This document shows, one piece after another, positions 32,287 through 40,938 of a DNA stretch of 46,019 nt. The number at the start of each line of letters is the position of its first letter. Within the stretch, counting starts at the first letter, position 1. Below the pieces are notes generated by a model, which was not told the origin of the DNA, made no database searches, and saw nothing but the letters and a program-made list of their open reading frames with translations. This stretch comes from Actinomycetes bacterium (GTDB lineage: Bacteria; Actinomycetota; Actinomycetes; Nanopelagicales; Nanopelagicaceae). Location: the NCBI GenBank assembly GCA_025355665.1, contig JANXZF010000129.1:1-46019 (forward strand), in the 5' to 3' direction. The translations under genes were made by a program, and so were the position numbers.

Positions 32287-33469
32287 GCGCTTATTTACTT
32301 CAGAGTCAGTGACCGAGGGCCACCCCGACAAGATTGCAGATCAGATTTCAGATGCGATTTTGGATTCCCTTCTCAAACAAGACCCAAAAAGCAGGGTTGC
32401 GGTAGAGACACTAATCACGACTGGACAAGTCCACGTCGCGGGTGAGGTTACAACCGACGGATACGCCGATGTGATGGGCATAGTACGAGACACCGTCTTA
32501 GGAATCGGTTATGACTCCTCGGAAAAAGGTTTCGACGGAAATACTTGCGGAGTCTCAATTTCAATTGGACAGCAATCCCAAGACATTGCCCAAGGTGTAG
32601 ACGATGCAATCGAAAACCGAGTCTCATCGTCAGTTGATCCTTTGGACCTTCAAGGCGCTGGAGACCAAGGACTCATGTTCGGTTACGCATGTGATGACAC
32701 TAAAGAGCTCATGCCATTGCCAATCTCACTGGCGCACAAATTGGCGCAACGGCTTTCACTGGTCCGAAAGAGCGGGGAATTGTCTTTCTTGCGCCCTGAC
32801 GGAAAAACACAAGTCACTATTGAGTACCAAGGTGATCGAGCAGTTGCGCTTAACACAGTCGTTATTTCAAGTCAGCATTCGCCTGATGTTGACGTGGCGG
32901 GGAAGTTAACCAAGGACATCATTTCCCAAGTGATCGATCCAATCCTTGAAGAGGTAGAGCTGAGTCGGAAGGACCTTCGCGTCCTAATCAATCCAACAGG
33001 GCGATTCGTGATCGGCGGCCCGATGGGAGACGCTGGTCTAACTGGCCGCAAGATTATTGTCGATACATATGGCGGAATGGCCCGACACGGTGGCGGAGCA
33101 TTTAGCGGAAAAGATCCCTCAAAGGTTGACCGCTCGGGTGCATACGCTATGAGATGGGTTGCCAAAAACGTTGTTGCTGCGGGTTTGGCCAGACGGTGCG
33201 AAGTTCAGGTTGCTTACGCAATTGGAACCGCGCAACCCGTGGGGCTATTCGTCGAGACTTTTGGCACCGAGACTGTCCCGGTTGAAAGAATTCAAAATGC
33301 AGTACATGCCACTTTCGACCTACGACCGGCTGCGATTATTCGCGACCTAGATCTTCTTCGCCCGATCTACGCACTTACGAGTGCCTACGGACATTTTGGG
33401 CGCGAGTTGCCAGAGTTCACGTGGGAAAAAACTAATCGCGTGGATGCACTACGCGCCGCTGCTCAGTAA
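32279..33469 (+). CDS. metK: S-adenosylmethionine synthetase
   Basis: A 396-residue enzyme making SAM from methionine and ATP. Signatures are [35 protein letters not shown] (the conserved hexapeptide region), [21 protein letters not shown] and [19 protein letters not shown]. Complete and of usual length. ATG 32279 lies inside the last codons of coaBC. Confidence 0.98.
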   Translation: MSKRLFTSESVTEGHPDKIADQISDAILDSLLKQDPKSRVAVETLITTGQVHVAGEVTTDGYADVMGIVRDTVLGIGYDSSEKGFDGNTCGVSISIGQQSQDIAQGVDDAIENRVSSSVDPLDLQGAGDQGLMFGYACDDTKELMPLPISLAHKLAQRLSLVRKSGELSFLRPDGKTQVTIEYQGDRAVALNTVVISSQHSPDVDVAGKLTKDIISQVIDPILEEVELSRKDLRVLINPTGRFVIGGPMGDAGLTGRKIIVDTYGGMARHGGGAFSGKDPSKVDRSGAYAMRWVAKNVVAAGLARRCEVQVAYAIGTAQPVGLFVETFGTETVPVERIQNAVHATFDLRPAAIIRDLDLLRPIYALTSAYGHFGRELPEFTWEKTNRVDALRAAAQ

Positions 33470-33478
33470 TCAGGCTCG

Positions 33479-35404
33479 GTGGTCACAACACGACCATTAA
33501 AACTTAAGGCGCAAATCGGGGCGCCAGAGAAGAAGAATGTAGCCAGCGAACTTCCGATAGCGCGAGTGTGGGTTGATACGGGTGTCTTTCATTTGGATAC
33601 CCCGTTTGATTATTGGGTGCCAGAAGAATTCTCTCGAGTCACACAAGTTGGAGTTCGCGTCGAAGTTGAATTTGGTAGTTCACGCCAAGAGGGAATCGTC
33701 ATCGAACGAATTGAGAGCTCGCCAAAAAGCGGCAAACTCAAACAGATTCTTCAAGTCCTTTCACCGCATTGCGTAGCCACAAGCGAAACGATTGAGCTCT
33801 TCCGCCTCGTTTCCAGGCGCTGGGCGGGTGCGCCCTACGATGTCATTCGAAGCGCTATACCGCCTCGACTGGTTTCAGTGGACAAGGAGGATTTCTCCGC
33901 AAGAAGAAATTGGCATTTATTAAGCGAAGCGCCCCCATTGGTTGCAAAGGCGCTCACGCAAGAATATGTGCGCCTGTATTGGGCGCTGCCTTCATCCATC
34001 CCTCGACAGAAATTGCTCGCAGCCCTTGTTGCGCAGCGATCCAAAATGGGTCAAGTTCTACTGATTGCGCCAGATGATAGAGAGCTCACCACGATTGAAG
34101 AAGAATTGCGCGCCTTCCTTCCTGAATCCAATATGGTCCGCCTTGACGGTCACCTGACTCGAACCCAGCGGTATAGAAATTTCCTCAAGGTCGCAACGGG
34201 CCAAGTCGGCGTCGCCCTGGGTTTGCGAGGGGCGATTTTTACTCCCTTACATGCAAACTCCACGATCATCGTTTGCGGAGAGTCCTCAGAGTTGCTTCAC
34301 GAAGCTAGAACTCCTGGCTGGAATGCGCGTGATGTCGCTTTGATCAGGGCAAGTGAATTCAAGACCAATATCATCTTGACTGGATACTCGCCGTCCCTAG
34401 AAGTGGCCCGACTCATTGAGACAAAGTGGCTTACTTCGATATCTTCGAAGGCAATTAGGGAAGTAGTCGCTATACCCCAAGCGATGGGCGAACTCATTCC
34501 AACTGGAGCGTTTTCCACTATTCGTAAGGCTTTAAAGAACGGGCCAGTGCTATTTTTGGTTCCACGGAAGGGTTATGGGAATTGCGTCCTGTGCAATAAG
34601 TGCAGGAACGTCGCACTGTGTGAATGCGGCGGAAGGTTGGAACTAACTGGCTCTGGGGAGAATCCGCGATGTGTTCTGTGTCGCCGAGAATACAAAGATT
34701 GGAAATGCACGTGGTGCAAGTCCAGTGAAAAGTATCTTGTCGCCCGAGGGATTGATCGTTTCGCCGAAGAGATTGGCAGGGCATTTCCAAATCTTCCTGT
34801 TATAAATTCTTCAGGGGAACACATAGTTGACGAGGTTGCCTCCGTTCCGTCACTTGTCATATCAACTCCGGGAGCCCAACCTAGGAACCAACAGGGATAC
34901 GCGGGTGTTGCATTGCTAGAAGGACTTCGTTTCTTTGGTCACAGTGAATTACGATCTACTGAAAGCTCTCGCGAAATATTTTTCCAAAGTGCCGCAATGG
35001 CCAGGCAGACCGCTCCTATATTTGTGGCTTTCACTCCTACGCATCCGATAATCCATGCATTAACTCGTTGGGATTCAACTCCTTTGGCGCGTAAGGAATT
35101 GGCTGAACGGCAGGAGATGAATTTCCCTCCCTATTATCGGTTCGTTTGCATCGACGCAGATTCCAGCGAGGCAACGAGGATTCACGCCGGTCTTTTGCAA
35201 GCCAAAGACGAGGGAAGGATCGGACAGGACGTTCGAATCTCTACTCCGCTTGAAAGAAAGCAAGGGATATCTAGAATCACATTGTCTGCTCCCGTGGCGA
35301 CTGCTGCTTCCCTAGTGGATTTTGTCCATGAGTTGCAACGCCGCCGATCCATCTCACGCAAGCCACTGTTTGCTATAAGGGTTGATCCGTACTCTCTGAC
35401 CTAG
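33479..35404 (+). CDS. priA: PriA-like primosomal protein lacking helicase motifs
   Basis: A 641-residue protein with the PriA layout: N-terminal 3'-DNA-binding domain (VWVDTGVFHLDTPFDYWVPEE), a helicase-like middle, and the zinc-binding cysteine cluster CVLCNKC...CEC...CVLC...CTWC around residues 363-425. In place of Walker A is an unrelated segment (SSIPRQKLLAALVAQRSKMG), and the DEAH box position reads IVCGESSELLHE. ATP hydrolysis is therefore unlikely. Motif-deficient PriA proteins are usual in actinobacteria and are thought to keep a structural role in replication restart. GTG start, 9 nt after metK. Confidence 0.88.
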   Translation: MVTTRPLKLKAQIGAPEKKNVASELPIARVWVDTGVFHLDTPFDYWVPEEFSRVTQVGVRVEVEFGSSRQEGIVIERIESSPKSGKLKQILQVLSPHCVATSETIELFRLVSRRWAGAPYDVIRSAIPPRLVSVDKEDFSARRNWHLLSEAPPLVAKALTQEYVRLYWALPSSIPRQKLLAALVAQRSKMGQVLLIAPDDRELTTIEEELRAFLPESNMVRLDGHLTRTQRYRNFLKVATGQVGVALGLRGAIFTPLHANSTIIVCGESSELLHEARTPGWNARDVALIRASEFKTNIILTGYSPSLEVARLIETKWLTSISSKAIREVVAIPQAMGELIPTGAFSTIRKALKNGPVLFLVPRKGYGNCVLCNKCRNVALCECGGRLELTGSGENPRCVLCRREYKDWKCTWCKSSEKYLVARGIDRFAEEIGRAFPNLPVINSSGEHIVDEVASVPSLVISTPGAQPRNQQGYAGVALLEGLRFFGHSELRSTESSREIFFQSAAMARQTAPIFVAFTPTHPIIHALTRWDSTPLARKELAERQEMNFPPYYRFVCIDADSSEATRIHAGLLQAKDEGRIGQDVRISTPLERKQGISRITLSAPVATAASLVDFVHELQRRRSISRKPLFAIRVDPYSLT

Positions 35405-35408
35405 TTGA

Positions 35409-35414
35409 TAGGCT
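35409..35414 (+). promoter_or_regulatory. -10 box of def (probable leaderless start)
   Basis: TAGGCT, then six bases (TGGCGC), then the def ATG at 35421. There is no ribosome-binding site in the 16 bp after priA and no -35 at a standard distance. Confidence 0.55.
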
Positions 35415-35420
35415 TGGCGC

Positions 35421-35981
35421 ATGCCTATCCAGCCCATCCGATTATTCGGAGACCCAGTGCTAGTAACTCCGTCTGTGGAGGTCGTGGACTTCGATAAAGA
35501 ACTTCGGACACTGGTCGCCGACCTTACAGAGACAATGTTGGATGCTCCCGGAGCGGGCTTGGCAGCGCCTCAAATCGGAGTCCCACTGAGGGTATTCGTC
35601 TGGGATATTGATGAAGCCCTCGGTCATTTGATCAATCCCTCCCTTGATTTGAGCGAGGAACTTCAGGAGGGCGAGGAGGGCTGTCTTTCTTTCCCAGAAC
35701 TTCGATATGAGACTCCGCGAGCAATGCGAGTAGTGGCTAAGGGTTGGAATATGTATGGCGAACCGATCATGGTCGAAGGAAGTGATATGTTGGCAAGGGC
35801 GCTCCAACATGAGACCGATCATTTGAATGGAGTACTTTTTATTGATCGACTTTCCAAGGCAGATCGTAAAGAAGCAATGAAGGAGATTCGAGAATCAGAG
35901 TGGTTCGGTCTGGCAACGGAGGCTGGGATCAATCCCGAAATTAGAGTTTCTCCTCATTACACATTCGGTAAAGGGCTTTAG
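35421..35981 (+). CDS. def: Peptide deformylase
   Basis: A 186-residue metalloenzyme removing the formyl group from nascent proteins. The three family motifs are intact: GAGLAAPQIG, EGCLSFPE with the cysteine metal ligand, and QHETDHLNG with the HExxH-type zinc site. Paired with fmt, whose GTG start overlaps its stop by one base, so formylation and deformylation are expressed together. Confidence 0.96.
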   Translation: MPIQPIRLFGDPVLVTPSVEVVDFDKELRTLVADLTETMLDAPGAGLAAPQIGVPLRVFVWDIDEALGHLINPSLDLSEELQEGEEGCLSFPELRYETPRAMRVVAKGWNMYGEPIMVEGSDMLARALQHETDHLNGVLFIDRLSKADRKEAMKEIRESEWFGLATEAGINPEIRVSPHYTFGKGL

Positions 35982-36895
35982 TGCGAATTGCGGTGGCAGC
36001 AACGCCGATCGTGGCTATTCCAACATTGGAATGGCTTCGCGAATCCAAGAACGAACTTGCTCTAGTAATTACCAGGCCGGATAGGCCCTCTGGTCGAGGT
36101 CGCACGATGACCGATTCGATCGTTTCGCGTTGGGCGACAACCCACGGAGTACCTTGCGTTAAGCCTGTTGCAACCTTTGACCTTATCGACTCCTTGAATG
36201 ACATCGATTTGGTGGTAACGATCGGATACGGGGTCATATTGCCAGTAGAAGTTCTTTCTGTGCCTCGTTTCGGATTCGTAAATCTACATTTTTCACACCT
36301 TCCTGCTTGGCGTGGTGCCGCACCAGTACAGCGGGCGATATTGAATGGCGACCGTGTTCTGGGTGTATCCGTTTTCGCACTTGATCAAGGCATGGATACG
36401 GGCCCAATGTATGTACAAGAAGATGTTCTGCCTCAACCGTATGAAAGTGCGGGGGAGATGCTCGAGCGGATGTCTGTGATCGGCCCTGAGGTCATATCCA
36501 AAGCATTGGAAATGATCGAAGCTGGATCAGTCCCAACTCCCCAGAGTCTCGAAGGTGTTTCATATGCACCTAAGATTTCTAAGGAAGAGGCGCGTATCTC
36601 GTGGGCACAAGATTCGATGCACATCGATAGGCACATTCGGGCTTTTACTCCCGAGCCCGGTGCATGGACTACGTGGAGAAGCTCCTCTCTTCGAATAGAC
36701 CGCGCCCGACCGATTTTTGTCGAAGGAGACTTTGCACCAGCGAGTGTCATCAACCATGGTGGGCACATTGTCATTGCGTGCGGAGATGGAACTGGTCTTG
36801 CTCTTGAAGAAGTCACTCCCGCGGGAAAGAAGTCGATGTCTGCCGAGAGTTGGGCCAATGGCGCACGGATCGCCCTGGGTGAAAGTTTTGTCTAA
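35981..36895 (+). CDS. fmt: Methionyl-tRNA formyltransferase
   Basis: A 304-residue enzyme using 10-formyl-THF. The N-terminal Rossmann domain has VITRPDRPSGRGR, VNLHFSHLPAWRGAAPVQRAI with the catalytic Asn/His, and QGMDTGPMYVQED with the catalytic Asp. The C-terminal OB-like domain follows (IDRHIRAFTPEPGAWT). GTG start. The rsmB start lies inside its last codons. Confidence 0.96.
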   Translation: MRIAVAATPIVAIPTLEWLRESKNELALVITRPDRPSGRGRTMTDSIVSRWATTHGVPCVKPVATFDLIDSLNDIDLVVTIGYGVILPVEVLSVPRFGFVNLHFSHLPAWRGAAPVQRAILNGDRVLGVSVFALDQGMDTGPMYVQEDVLPQPYESAGEMLERMSVIGPEVISKALEMIEAGSVPTPQSLEGVSYAPKISKEEARISWAQDSMHIDRHIRAFTPEPGAWTTWRSSSLRIDRARPIFVEGDFAPASVINHGGHIVIACGDGTGLALEEVTPAGKKSMSAESWANGARIALGESFV

Positions 36896-38243
36896 TTCGC
36901 CGAAGCCGGCGTTTCGCAAACCTCGGCCAGAGGCTTCTCGCGTACTTGCCCTTGAGGTCTTAACTCAAGTCAACCGTCATGATGCATACGCCAACTTACT
37001 TTTGCCGAAAGCCCTTGGGCAAAGCGATTTGGACCAGCGGGACAAGGCTTTTATTACCGAACTTGTCTACGGAGCAATTCGCATGCAAGGTCGCCACGAT
37101 TGGATTCTCAGCCAGGTTAGCGAGCGAGCCTGGGAGAGCGTAGATGCCGGAATCGTAGATGTAGCTCGTCTCGGCGCCCACCAAATTTTCGAAATGCGCG
37201 TGCCAGTACATGCGGCGGTCTCGGCAACTGTCGAACTTGCGCGAAAGGTGATCGGCGAATCCAAAGCCACTTATGTAAATGCACTATTACGCAAGGTTAG
37301 CGCTAGGTCTTCGGAGGAGTGGGACTCTTTGATTGAGGAGATCACTGATCCAATCGAGAAACTTGGGATCAAGTACTCGCATCCTGAATGGATCGTGTCC
37401 GCATATTTCGACTTGCTGCGCGAGGAAGAGGAAGTCCAACGAGCTCTTCGCGCAAATAATGTTCCGGCTGCTCCTACTCTAGTTTCTTGGCCCGGTCGTT
37501 CGACACAAGAAGAACTCCTCGCCCTTGGCGGAGTTGCTACTAAGTATTCTCCTTACGGCGCCACGTCGGTACAAATTCCCACAGAAATCGATGCGATACG
37601 ACAGAGACGCGCGGGAGTTCAAGATGAGGGTTCGCAATTGGTCGCGCATGTCTTTGCCCAAGCCGCTATGGGTAGATCAAGTTGGCTCGATCTCTGCGCG
37701 GGGCCCGGCGGCAAGGCCGCGCTGATTTCAAGTATCGCACAATCAAATGGTAAGGAGTTCATCGCAAATGAGATATCCCCAGTTCGGGCGAAATTAGTCG
37801 AGCAAGTAATAGCCGACGGCGAAGTGTGGACCGAGGACGGAAGAAATCTTTCCGAACGGAATCGAAGCTTCGGGGCGATCATCGCTGATGTTCCATGTAC
37901 TGGTATCGGTGCCTTAAGGCGAAGGCCAGAAGTTCGCTGGAGACGCAAGCCGTCGGATCTACCTGGCCTGACGAAATTGCAGAGTGAATTGCTAGATAGC
38001 GCGTTGGGGGCGGTCGAGGTTGGTGGAATCGTAGGTTATGCGACGTGCTCGCCTCATTTGGCTGAGACCAAGGTTCAAGTCAGTGGTGCGTTGAAACGCC
38101 ATCCGAATTTTCAACAGATATCTGTCGAGCCGTACTTGCCGAAAAACCTTGAAGGTGCGGTGGTAAACGGGGCGATGCAATTGTGGACTCATCGCCACGG
38201 CACAGACGCCATGTTTCTCGCCCTTTTCGAGCGTGTCTCTTAA
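36879..38243 (+). CDS. rsmB: 16S rRNA (cytosine-967-C5) methyltransferase RsmB
   Basis: A 454-residue enzyme. The N-terminal 150 residues form a NusB-like RNA-binding domain (ASRVLALEVLTQVNRHDAYANLLL, AFITELVYGAIRMQGRHDWIL). The methyltransferase part has the SAM motif WLDLCAGPGGKAALIS, the DVPCTGIGALRRRPEVRWR motif IV and the catalytic cysteine motif GYATCSPHLAET. GTG 36879 (17 bp overlap with fmt) or TTG 36888 are the plausible starts; the frame remains open further back in fmt but that part does not look like RsmB. Confidence 0.93.
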   Translation: MKVLSNSPKPAFRKPRPEASRVLALEVLTQVNRHDAYANLLLPKALGQSDLDQRDKAFITELVYGAIRMQGRHDWILSQVSERAWESVDAGIVDVARLGAHQIFEMRVPVHAAVSATVELARKVIGESKATYVNALLRKVSARSSEEWDSLIEEITDPIEKLGIKYSHPEWIVSAYFDLLREEEEVQRALRANNVPAAPTLVSWPGRSTQEELLALGGVATKYSPYGATSVQIPTEIDAIRQRRAGVQDEGSQLVAHVFAQAAMGRSSWLDLCAGPGGKAALISSIAQSNGKEFIANEISPVRAKLVEQVIADGEVWTEDGRNLSERNRSFGAIIADVPCTGIGALRRRPEVRWRRKPSDLPGLTKLQSELLDSALGAVEVGGIVGYATCSPHLAETKVQVSGALKRHPNFQQISVEPYLPKNLEGAVVNGAMQLWTHRHGTDAMFLALFERVS

Positions 38244-38250
38244 GGTCAGG

Positions 38251-38256
38251 TAGCAT
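38251..38256 (+). promoter_or_regulatory. -10 box of rpe (probable leaderless start)
   Basis: TAGCAT, then seven bases (TCCCAAC), then the rpe ATG at 38264. No ribosome-binding site in the 20 bp after rsmB. Confidence 0.5.
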
Positions 38257-38263
38257 TCCCAAC

Positions 38264-38929
38264 ATGTCACGTGAGGTGAGAATTACCCCAAGTATTCTCA
38301 ATGCTAATTTTGATGATCTTGCAGGGGAGATTCGACGCATAGCTGACGTTTCCGATTTCGTTCACCTCGACATAATGGACAATGTATTTGTCCCAAACTT
38401 CACTTTCGACTTTGAGGCTGCAAGCAAAATTGTCCGCGAAAGCGTTCTTCCAGTTGATGCACATTTGATGGTTATGGATGCCGATCGAATCGCGCCTCAG
38501 TATGCAGAAATAGGATGTGCCAGTGTCACCCTCCATGTTGAAGCAACACTAGACATCGCGCAAACTCTTCGCGCGGTACGGGGCCAAGGTGCCAGATCGG
38601 GCCTTGCAGTCAAACCGAAGACGTCGATAGATGAATACTCCGAATTTTGTGATCTAGTAGATATGTTTTTGATTATGACGGTGGAGCCAGGATTTGGCGG
38701 GCAAAGATTTATGTTTGACATGGTCGAGAAAATTCAGAGGGCTCGGAAGATTATTGGTTCAAGGCCAATCTGGCTTCAAGTAGATGGCGGTGTATCCGAG
38801 GAGACGATAGAGATAGCAACCGCCGCAGGAGCCGATACTTTCGTGGCGGGCAGCGCCGTCTTTACGTCGCCAGATCCGGCTCAAATGGTCGCCAAATTGC
38901 GCGAAATAGCGCAGTCTGTGCCAGAATAA
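38264..38929 (+). CDS. rpe: Ribulose-phosphate 3-epimerase
   Basis: A 221-residue TIM-barrel metalloenzyme of the pentose phosphate pathway. ITPSILNANFDDLAGEI, VHLDIMDNVFVPNFTF, VDAHLMVMDADR, MTVEPGFGGQRFM and QVDGGVSEETIEIATAAGADTFVAGSAVF are the standard blocks; the usual GxFVPNxTxG reads NVFVPNFTFD. ATG 38264 fits the family N-terminus. Its stop lies only 7 nt before the FMN riboswitch. Confidence 0.95.
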   Translation: MSREVRITPSILNANFDDLAGEIRRIADVSDFVHLDIMDNVFVPNFTFDFEAASKIVRESVLPVDAHLMVMDADRIAPQYAEIGCASVTLHVEATLDIAQTLRAVRGQGARSGLAVKPKTSIDEYSEFCDLVDMFLIMTVEPGFGGQRFMFDMVEKIQRARKIIGSRPIWLQVDGGVSEETIEIATAAGADTFVAGSAVFTSPDPAQMVAKLREIAQSVPE

Positions 38930-38936
38930 GCTCACG

Positions 38937-39058
38937 TTGTTCCGGGGGTCGGTGTAAATCCGAACCGGCGGTGAGAGTCCGCGACCCGATCACATCCGGT
39001 GGTCGGTTGACTTGGCGAAATTCCAAGACCGACAGTTAAAGTCTGGATAAAGGGACAA
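38937..39058 (+). promoter_or_regulatory. FMN riboswitch (RFN element)
   Basis: The closing stem P1 pairs TTGTTCC (38937-38943) with GGGACAA (39052-39058). Inside are the conserved RFN blocks AACCGGCGGTGAGAGTCCGC and GACAGTTAAAGTCTGGAT. FMN binding normally turns off riboflavin synthesis or uptake genes. It lies between rpe and ribM. No clear promoter is seen between the rpe stop and the aptamer, so transcription may come from rpe or from a site inside rpe. Confidence 0.95.
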
Positions 39059-39099
39059 AAGTTGGGGCGTTTTTTGCAACCCCTGCTTTGTGTTTGCCC

Positions 39100-39120
39100 C
39101 CTCCTATTTTCTACAGGAGG
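39100..39120 (+). promoter_or_regulatory. Hairpin sequestering the ribM ribosome-binding site
   Basis: CCTCCT (39100-39105) is perfectly complementary to AGGAGG (39115-39120), the strong ribosome-binding site of ribM, with a 9-nt loop. GGGGC at 39064-39068 can pair with GCCCC at 39096-39100 and so compete with this hairpin. This looks like a translational expression platform for the FMN riboswitch; a T-rich run at 39070-39075 follows no strong stem, so termination is less likely. Confidence 0.65.
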
Positions 39121-39128
39121 ATTTTTTT

Positions 39129-39806
39129 ATGTCAGTTTTGAATTGGCTCTTTCAGGCACAGATTCACTTCGGTTCCAAAGCAATACTTTGGCGCGAGGTG
39201 ATTGGCAATTTGTTCGGCCTGGCTAGTGCAGTCCTAGGAATGCGCCGAAAGGTGTGGACCTGGCCAGTTGGAATCGTGGGCAATGTCTTGCTCTTCACAG
39301 TATTCCTAGGTGCGGTATTCCACGCACCGCAGAACAAGGATCTCTACGGGCAGGCCGGACGACAAGTTCTCTTTATGACCTTGGCTATTTACGGCTGGTA
39401 CCGATGGATGAAAAAGGACGCATCGGGTTCTTCGAAGGTGATCGTGCCACGATGGACCACGGTCCAAGAAAAGGCGCAGATCGTTCCTGTCACAGTTGTT
39501 TTCTTCATCGCCTCTTATTTCATCCTGAAATCCCTTGGCTCTTGGGGACCTATGGCTGATGCATGGATCTTCACGGGTTCAGCCCTTGCCACCTATGGCC
39601 TGGCGCGAGGTTACGTCGAATTCTGGTTGGTCTGGGTTGCAGTAGATGCGGTCGGTGTTCCACTTCTTGTAAAAGCCGGCTACTACCCCTCGGCAGTTCT
39701 TTATCTCATTTATGGAGCTTTCGTTATGTGGGGCTTCTTTTCGTGGATCAAGATCGCTCGTAAGGAGCGTATCGAAAAGGTGGAGCTTGTAACGTCTGCA
39801 CACTAG
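39129..39806 (+). CDS. ribM: PnuC-family riboflavin transporter RibM (PnuX)
   Basis: A 225-residue membrane protein with about seven hydrophobic segments. The RRKVWTWPVGIVGNVLLF segment, the YGWYRWMKK motif and the late FWLVWVAVDAVGVPLLV with YPSAVLYLIYGAF are PnuC-family features. PnuC proteins carry nicotinamide riboside, but those behind an FMN riboswitch in Streptomyces and Corynebacterium carry riboflavin, so RibM is the better name. ATG 39129 is set by the AGGAGG at 39115-39120. In Streptomyces the equivalent operon also holds riboflavin biosynthesis genes between rpe and hisE; here none are present. Confidence 0.88.
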   Translation: MSVLNWLFQAQIHFGSKAILWREVIGNLFGLASAVLGMRRKVWTWPVGIVGNVLLFTVFLGAVFHAPQNKDLYGQAGRQVLFMTLAIYGWYRWMKKDASGSSKVIVPRWTTVQEKAQIVPVTVVFFIASYFILKSLGSWGPMADAWIFTGSALATYGLARGYVEFWLVWVAVDAVGVPLLVKAGYYPSAVLYLIYGAFVMWGFFSWIKIARKERIEKVELVTSAH

Positions 39807-39812
39807 TAATCT
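39807..39812 (+). promoter_or_regulatory. -10 box of hisE (probable leaderless start)
   Basis: TAATCT, then six bases (ACGGGC), then the hisE ATG at 39819. It lies just after the ribM stop, in a 12 bp gap with no ribosome-binding site. Confidence 0.6.
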
Positions 39813-39818
39813 ACGGGC

Positions 39819-40082
39819 ATGAAATCTTTCGATGAGCTCTGGGCCGAACTCCAGTTAATCCAAATCGAGCGTCCCGAAGGTTCCGGGACACTGGCGGCGA
39901 TCGATGCAGGGGTTCATTCCATTGGAAAGAAGGTTCTTGAGGAAGCAGGCGAAGTGTGGCTTGCTGCCGAGCATGAGGGCGACGAGCAGTTGGCAGAGGA
40001 AATAAGCCAACTGCTCTACCACCTGCAGACAATGATGTTGGCTCGCGGGATCTCCCTCGAAGATGTCTACCGATACTTGTGA
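39819..40082 (+). CDS. hisE: Phosphoribosyl-ATP pyrophosphatase
   Basis: An 87-residue all-helical MazG-like enzyme for the second step of histidine synthesis. [37 protein letters not shown] carries the acidic metal-binding residues. It is a stand-alone HisE, not fused to HisI. hisG follows after 10 nt, as in other actinobacteria. Confidence 0.94.
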   Translation: MKSFDELWAELQLIQIERPEGSGTLAAIDAGVHSIGKKVLEEAGEVWLAAEHEGDEQLAEEISQLLYHLQTMMLARGISLEDVYRYL

Positions 40083-40092
40083 GAGGACGCCC

Positions 40093-40938
40093 GTGCTAAG
40101 AATCGCCGTTCCTAATAAAGGCTCACTCTCGGAGGCTGCAGCCGAGGTACTGAGAGAAGCGGGCTACCGGCAACGAACTGATAGTCGCGATCTCGTCCTT
40201 GCCGATCCAGATAACGGAGTTGAGTTCTACTACCTACGTCCACGCGACATTGCGGTCTACGTTGGTTCTGGTGAACTCGAAGCTGGTATTACGGGACGCG
40301 ACTTGCTCATTGATTCTGGTGCAGCAGCGCAGGAAATTCTTGAACTCGGCTTTGGCGGTTCGACATTTCGGTTTGCAGGAAACTCAGGACGCGAGTGGTC
40401 GTTGGCTGATGTGAATGGAAAACGCGTTGCTACTGCCTATCCAGGACTTGTTGAAGATTACCTCTCTAAGGCCGGCGTGAAGGCAACTGTTGTCCGCCTA
40501 GATGGAGCAGTCGAAAGCAGCGTCCGACTTGGGGTTGCCGACGTCATCGCCGACGTTGTGAGCACCGGAAATACTCTCAGGCAAGCAGGTCTTGCCACGT
40601 TTGGTGAACCGATTTTAACCAGCGAAGCAGTTCTTATTCAGCGCAAGGATGCGGCAATCGCGCCAGAAGTTGAGATTCTTGTTCGTCGTTTGCAAGGCGT
40701 CATAATCGCAAGACGATACGTCCTACTTGATTACGACGTACCGACAGCATTAGTCGACAAGGCTTGCGCAATTACGCCGGGCTTGGAATCCCCGACAATT
40801 TCTCCACTGCAAAACAAGGAGTGGATGGCAGTTCGTGCAATGGTTCCTAAAAAGGAAACAAATCAGGTTATGGACGCTCTCTGGGCACTAGGTGCTAGAG
40901 GAATCCTGGTGACAGATATTCACGCCTGCCGACTCTGA
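40093..40938 (+). CDS. hisG: ATP phosphoribosyltransferase, long form
   Basis: A 281-residue enzyme for the first, feedback-regulated step of histidine synthesis. [45 protein letters not shown] and the PRPP loop [20 protein letters not shown] are typical. The C-terminal 70 or so residues form the histidine-binding ACT-like domain of the long form, so HisZ is not needed. GTG 40093 is chosen because GAGAGG (40081-40086) lies 6 nt upstream and the family begins LRIAVPNKG. It overlaps convergent serB by 19 bp. Confidence 0.96.
   Translation: MLRIAVPNKGSLSEAAAEVLREAGYRQRTDSRDLVLADPDNGVEFYYLRPRDIAVYVGSGELEAGITGRDLLIDSGAAAQEILELGFGGSTFRFAGNSGREWSLADVNGKRVATAYPGLVEDYLSKAGVKATVVRLDGAVESSVRLGVADVIADVVSTGNTLRQAGLATFGEPILTSEAVLIQRKDAAIAPEVEILVRRLQGVIIARRYVLLDYDVPTALVDKACAITPGLESPTISPLQNKEWMAVRAMVPKKETNQVMDALWALGARGILVTDIHACRL

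Noticed and set aside
36717-36878. N-terminal extension of rsmB reaching 160 bp into fmt
   Set aside because: The extra residues are the out-of-frame reading of conserved Fmt sequence and match nothing in RsmB; GTG 36879 gives the family length.
39064-39083. Intrinsic terminator made from GGGG...CCCC around a T-run after the FMN aptamer
   Set aside because: The stem is only 4 bp, the T-run lies in the loop rather than after the stem, and a better ribosome-binding-site hairpin exists.
39090-39128. Upstream GTG start for ribM
   Set aside because: The extension would translate through the ribosome-binding site and its hairpin; ATG 39129 has an ideal AGGAGG.
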